Shown here one piece after another: positions 6,944 to 8,952 of a DNA stretch of 8,952 nucleotides. Each line of letters opens with the position of its first letter. The first letter of the stretch is position 1. The position numbers and the translations under genes are program-made. The notes beneath the pieces were generated by a model. That model worked only from the letters and a program-made list of their open reading frames with translations. It made no database searches and was not told where the DNA came from. This DNA is from SYHX01 sp049317645 (GTDB taxonomy: Bacteria; Bacteroidota; Bacteroidia; UBA7662). The stretch is taken from NCBI GenBank assembly GCA_049317645.1, contig JBMOHV010000064.1:1-8952 (forward strand). Reading direction: 5' to 3'.

Positions 6944-6970
6944 TAGCTTCCACCCTCAAGATAGCTTCCA
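6939..6970 (+). repeat. Short direct repeat, two copies, 18-base period
   Basis: The 14-base unit CAAGRTAGCTTCCA occurs at 6939-6952 and again at 6957-6970, differing at a single position (G or A). The first copy overlaps the descending arm of the hairpin at 6910-6943. No coding function is likely here, and no role is evident. Confidence 0.6.
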
Positions 6971-7034
6971 AGAAAGGATGAGGCGCGGTGCATGCTAGTC
7001 ATTTCAACCTTGGTTTGAAGGTAATCCACCCTAC

Positions 7035-8381
7035 TTAACGAAAAACATGCTGCAAGAGGTCGTTGCCAAAGGCAAAAACCATCAGCAAGATCAAGAGAAC
7101 CATGCCCGCATATTGGGCCGCCATCAAAAAGCGTTCGCTCAGGGGTTTGCCGGTTACCATTTCTACGAGCAGAAAGACCACATGCCCCCCGTCCAAGGCA
7201 GGAATGGGGAGTAAATTCATAAAGGCCAGAATCATCGACAAAAGCGCCGTTGTCATCCAAAATCGTTGCCAATCCCAACGACCACCGTACATTTTTTTGG
7301 CGATGGCGATCGGCCCGCCCAATGATTTTTCGACCGGAACCTCACCGCGAAAGATCATCCCAAAGCCAGCAATATTGTCCCGAATGGTTTTGACACCCAA
7401 CGCATAACCAGCGGGCAATGCCTTGGCCCAGGTGTATCGCAGGGATTCGGTGGGCAGGGTTTCAGGGGCCGATACAAAGCCAATCGTGCCCTGTTCACTG
7501 ACGGTCACCGCGAGGAGGAGAGGCGACTCGCTGGCCTTCGTGGATGGGTTCCTAATCAAGGTGAGGGTGCAGGTTTGGGCCGCAGATGCTTTGAGTGCTT
7601 TTTGGAGTTCATCAAAAAAACGAACGGGAAGACCATTGACCGCAACGATGGAATCCCCGGATTGAAGGCCGGCTTTTTCGGCGGGCATCCCAGCAACCAC
7701 TTCGCCGACCGCAAAGCGGACCCGTGGCATCAGGTACAAGGGCTTGGCCTGATCCAACCATTTGTTGGCGAAATCTTGGGGCATTCGCAGTTGGACTTCG
7801 GCGCCCTCCCGAATCAGGGTCATTTTGGGAGGACCGTTGGTGAGCCAACGGGGGTCGTAGAGGTCTTCGACGTAGCGGATGGGGGTGCCGTTCAGGGCTA
7901 CCAAGCGATCGCCAGGTTTAAAGCCCAGGCTTTCGGCCCATTCGGTGGGTGCCAGGCCGTTTTTGAGCCCCTGGACGGGGGTTTTTTGTTCTCCCCAAAC
8001 CCAGAGGATCATCGCGAAAAGCAAAATCCCAAGAATAGCGTTGACGGTCACCCCGCCAATCATGACAATCAAGCGTTGCCATGCTGGCTTGGAACGAAAT
8101 TCATCCGGACGTGGGGGGGCGGCCAATTGATCCTTGTCCACCGATTCGTCGACCATACCGGCGATTTTTACATATCCGCCGATGGGGAGCCAGCCCAACC
8201 CAAATTCGGTATCGCCTCGACGAAAAGAGAAGATCTTTTTGCCCCAGGCGTCAATGAAAACATAAAATTTCTCAACCCGGATACCAAACATGCGGGCTGT
8301 GAAGTAATGCCCCCATTCATGGAGTAAAACCAAAATACATAGACCCAAAATCAATTGGGAAGCCATAATCAATACATCCAT
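7035..8381 (-). CDS. rseP: RseP-type site-2 intramembrane zinc metalloprotease
   Basis: The 448-residue protein is a site-2 protease of the RseP/EcfE family. It cleaves membrane-spanning substrates, classically anti-sigma factors after an initial cut by another protease, and so links envelope stress to transcription. It can also clear leftover signal peptides. The first membrane segment carries zinc-binding HEWGH (His21, Glu22, His25). GYVKIAG (69-75) and GGVTVN (109-114) match conserved core segments, the latter opening TM2. Two PDZ domains follow, at about 135-200 (GFKPGDRLVALNG) and 220-290 (AGLQSGDSIVAVNG). The third zinc ligand is in the PIPALDGGH motif (Asp397), and a last membrane segment spans about 423-440. 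All active-site residues are present and the length is typical. The ATG at 8381 is used; a second Met six codons in would also keep the first helix. It is divergent from the MarR-family gene and convergent with tRNA-Leu. No dxr gene is next to it. Confidence 0.95.
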   Translation of the reverse strand: MDVLIMASQLILGLCILVLLHEWGHYFTARMFGIRVEKFYVFIDAWGKKIFSFRRGDTEFGLGWLPIGGYVKIAGMVDESVDKDQLAAPPRPDEFRSKPAWQRLIVMIGGVTVNAILGILLFAMILWVWGEQKTPVQGLKNGLAPTEWAESLGFKPGDRLVALNGTPIRYVEDLYDPRWLTNGPPKMTLIREGAEVQLRMPQDFANKWLDQAKPLYLMPRVRFAVGEVVAGMPAEKAGLQSGDSIVAVNGLPVRFFDELQKALKASAAQTCTLTLIRNPSTKASESPLLLAVTVSEQGTIGFVSAPETLPTESLRYTWAKALPAGYALGVKTIRDNIAGFGMIFRGEVPVEKSLGGPIAIAKKMYGGRWDWQRFWMTTALLSMILAFMNLLPIPALDGGHVVFLLVEMVTGKPLSERFLMAAQYAGMVLLILLMVFAFGNDLLQHVFR

Positions 8382-8435
8382 GGGAGCGAAGGGTTGGGGT
8401 CGTTGGTGGGCGGTTTGGGTCGGCTAAATTAGGGG

Positions 8436-8459
8436 TTATTGGGCGTATCCCCCGAATAA
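8436..8459. promoter_or_regulatory. Imperfect dyad between rseP and the MarR-family gene, possible operator
   Basis: The half sites TTATTGGGCGTA and TCCCCCGAATAA match as inverted repeats at 9 of 12 positions, with perfect five-base outer arms. The length suits a dimeric winged-helix regulator, and the site lies 15 bp upstream of the marR -7 box (8474-8481), between the two divergent starts. Autoregulation by the MarR-family protein is the natural guess but is not shown by the sequence. Confidence 0.35.
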
Positions 8460-8473
8460 TAGGAAGCGAATCG

Positions 8474-8481
8474 TAGGTTTG
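8474..8481 (+). promoter_or_regulatory. -7 box upstream of the MarR-family gene
   Basis: TAGGTTTG matches TAnnTTTG exactly and ends only 4 nt before the ATG at 8486. A transcript started from it would begin at or next to the start codon, so the mRNA would be leaderless or nearly so. No TTG is found 17-23 nt upstream; the nearest is 32 nt away. Confidence 0.4.
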
Positions 8482-8485
8482 TTCC

Positions 8486-8932
8486 ATGATGGACCGCGAT
8501 GCCCTTCTTCAAATGATGGGGAAAATTTGGAATGCCTATGGGTTGCGTTTGGAGCAGTCATTTCGGGAGGCCGGATTGCCTATGAATGCTGAGCAATATC
8601 GTTTTCTGAAGGTGGTTCAAGAACGACCGGGGCAGTACCAGGAAATCTATGCCCGTTTGTTGGGGCGCGATCGTTCCAGCACGACCCGTATGATCCAGAG
8701 TTTGCACCGACGGGGGTGGGTTCAACGCAGCCTGGACAAGGAACAATCCGGGCCCGAACCGCGAGACACCCGGGTCAAGCGCATCCGCTTAACCGAAGAA
8801 GGAGACGCCATCTTGGCGAAGGCGGTTCAACCGGCGATGTCGGCCCTCTTTCCGGCCTGGGAGAATTTCCCCGGAGAGGAGAGGGAAGTCCTGGAGCAAT
8901 TGCTCAAAAGGATTTACATCAATATTCAATAG
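8486..8932 (+). CDS. MarR-family transcriptional regulator
   Basis: This 148-residue protein has the size and build of MarR-family dimeric winged-helix regulators, which bind palindromic operators and often release them on binding a small ligand. The N-terminal helix (about 8-28) and the C-terminal amphipathic helices (about 108-146) would form the dimer interface. The winged helix spans about 34-105: NAEQYRFLKVV, the ARLLGRDRSS turn, the recognition helix STTRMIQSLHRRGWV, and a wing containing the characteristic Asp-x-Arg (Asp94-Thr-Arg96) before the IRLTEEG strand. The wing is somewhat long, with an EQSGPEPR insertion. The ATG at 8486 is followed at once by a second ATG; either could be the start. 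No Shine-Dalgarno is seen. Its targets are unknown; it is divergent from rseP, and self-regulation or control of the gene beyond the right edge are the likely options. Confidence 0.9.
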   Translation: MMDRDALLQMMGKIWNAYGLRLEQSFREAGLPMNAEQYRFLKVVQERPGQYQEIYARLLGRDRSSTTRMIQSLHRRGWVQRSLDKEQSGPEPRDTRVKRIRLTEEGDAILAKAVQPAMSALFPAWENFPGEEREVLEQLLKRIYINIQ

Positions 8933-8952
8933 AGGAACCCCGGAGGAACCCC
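8931..8952 (+). repeat. Tandem 11-mer at the right edge
   Basis: RGAGGAACCCC occurs twice head to tail, at 8931-8941 and 8942-8952, with only the first base differing (A or G). The first copy overlaps the stop codon of the MarR-family gene. The window ends inside the structure, so it may continue. The GGAGGAA core resembles a ribosome-binding site, but no start codon can be seen after it. Confidence 0.5.

Noticed and set aside
6534..7278. Two overlapping minus-strand open frames (145 and 179 codons) running across the tRNA
   Set aside because: They are translated through the complement of a perfect tRNA cloverleaf and through the ends of the protease and rseP genes. This is a well-known source of false proteins.
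7575..8327. 250-codon plus-strand open frame opposite rseP
   Set aside because: It lies wholly antisense to a gene with all site-2 protease motifs, its composition is that expected of a complementary frame, and it has no recognisable domain or start signal.

Overview
The window looks like ordinary chromosomal DNA of a Bacteroidota bacterium with roughly 50% GC. Three things point there: a secreted subtilase ending in a type IX secretion (T9SS) sorting domain, TAnnTTTG-type -7 promoter boxes in four short intergenic spaces, and no Shine-Dalgarno sequence in front of any of the seven protein genes. Genus cannot be told from the sequence alone.

Layout. From 1 to 500 (minus strand) lies the 5' part of a secreted protein with a cohesin-like domain; it runs off the left edge. 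A stem-loop terminator (627-670) separates it from a four-gene minus-strand cluster that reads from 6727 down to 718: T9SS-secreted S8 protease, secreted protein of a conserved but uncharacterised Bacteroidota family, LYS9-type saccharopine dehydrogenase, and a CorA magnesium/divalent-cation transporter. The gaps are 3, 25 and 69 nt, so at least the first three are probably co-transcribed; corA may also have its own promoter. At 6812-6895 a plus-strand tRNA-Leu(CAA) is transcribed divergently from the protease, with candidate promoters for both in the 84 bp between them. A strong hairpin and a short direct repeat lie between the tRNA and the convergent rseP (site-2 protease, minus strand, 7035-8381). 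A MarR-family regulator (plus strand, 8486-8932) is divergent from rseP across a 104 bp spacer that holds an imperfect dyad and a -7 box very close to the marR start.

How they fit together. RseP (envelope stress signalling), the T9SS protease, the secreted unknown and the cohesin protein all concern the envelope or the outside of the cell. Saccharopine dehydrogenase (lysine metabolism), CorA and the tRNA are housekeeping functions. I found no CRISPR array, insertion sequence, phage gene, toxin-antitoxin pair or recognisable defence system, and nothing that I can defend as a wholly new system. The points most worth following are the secreted unknown coupled to the protease, the cohesin-like protein at the edge, and the promoter/dyad structures in the short spacers.
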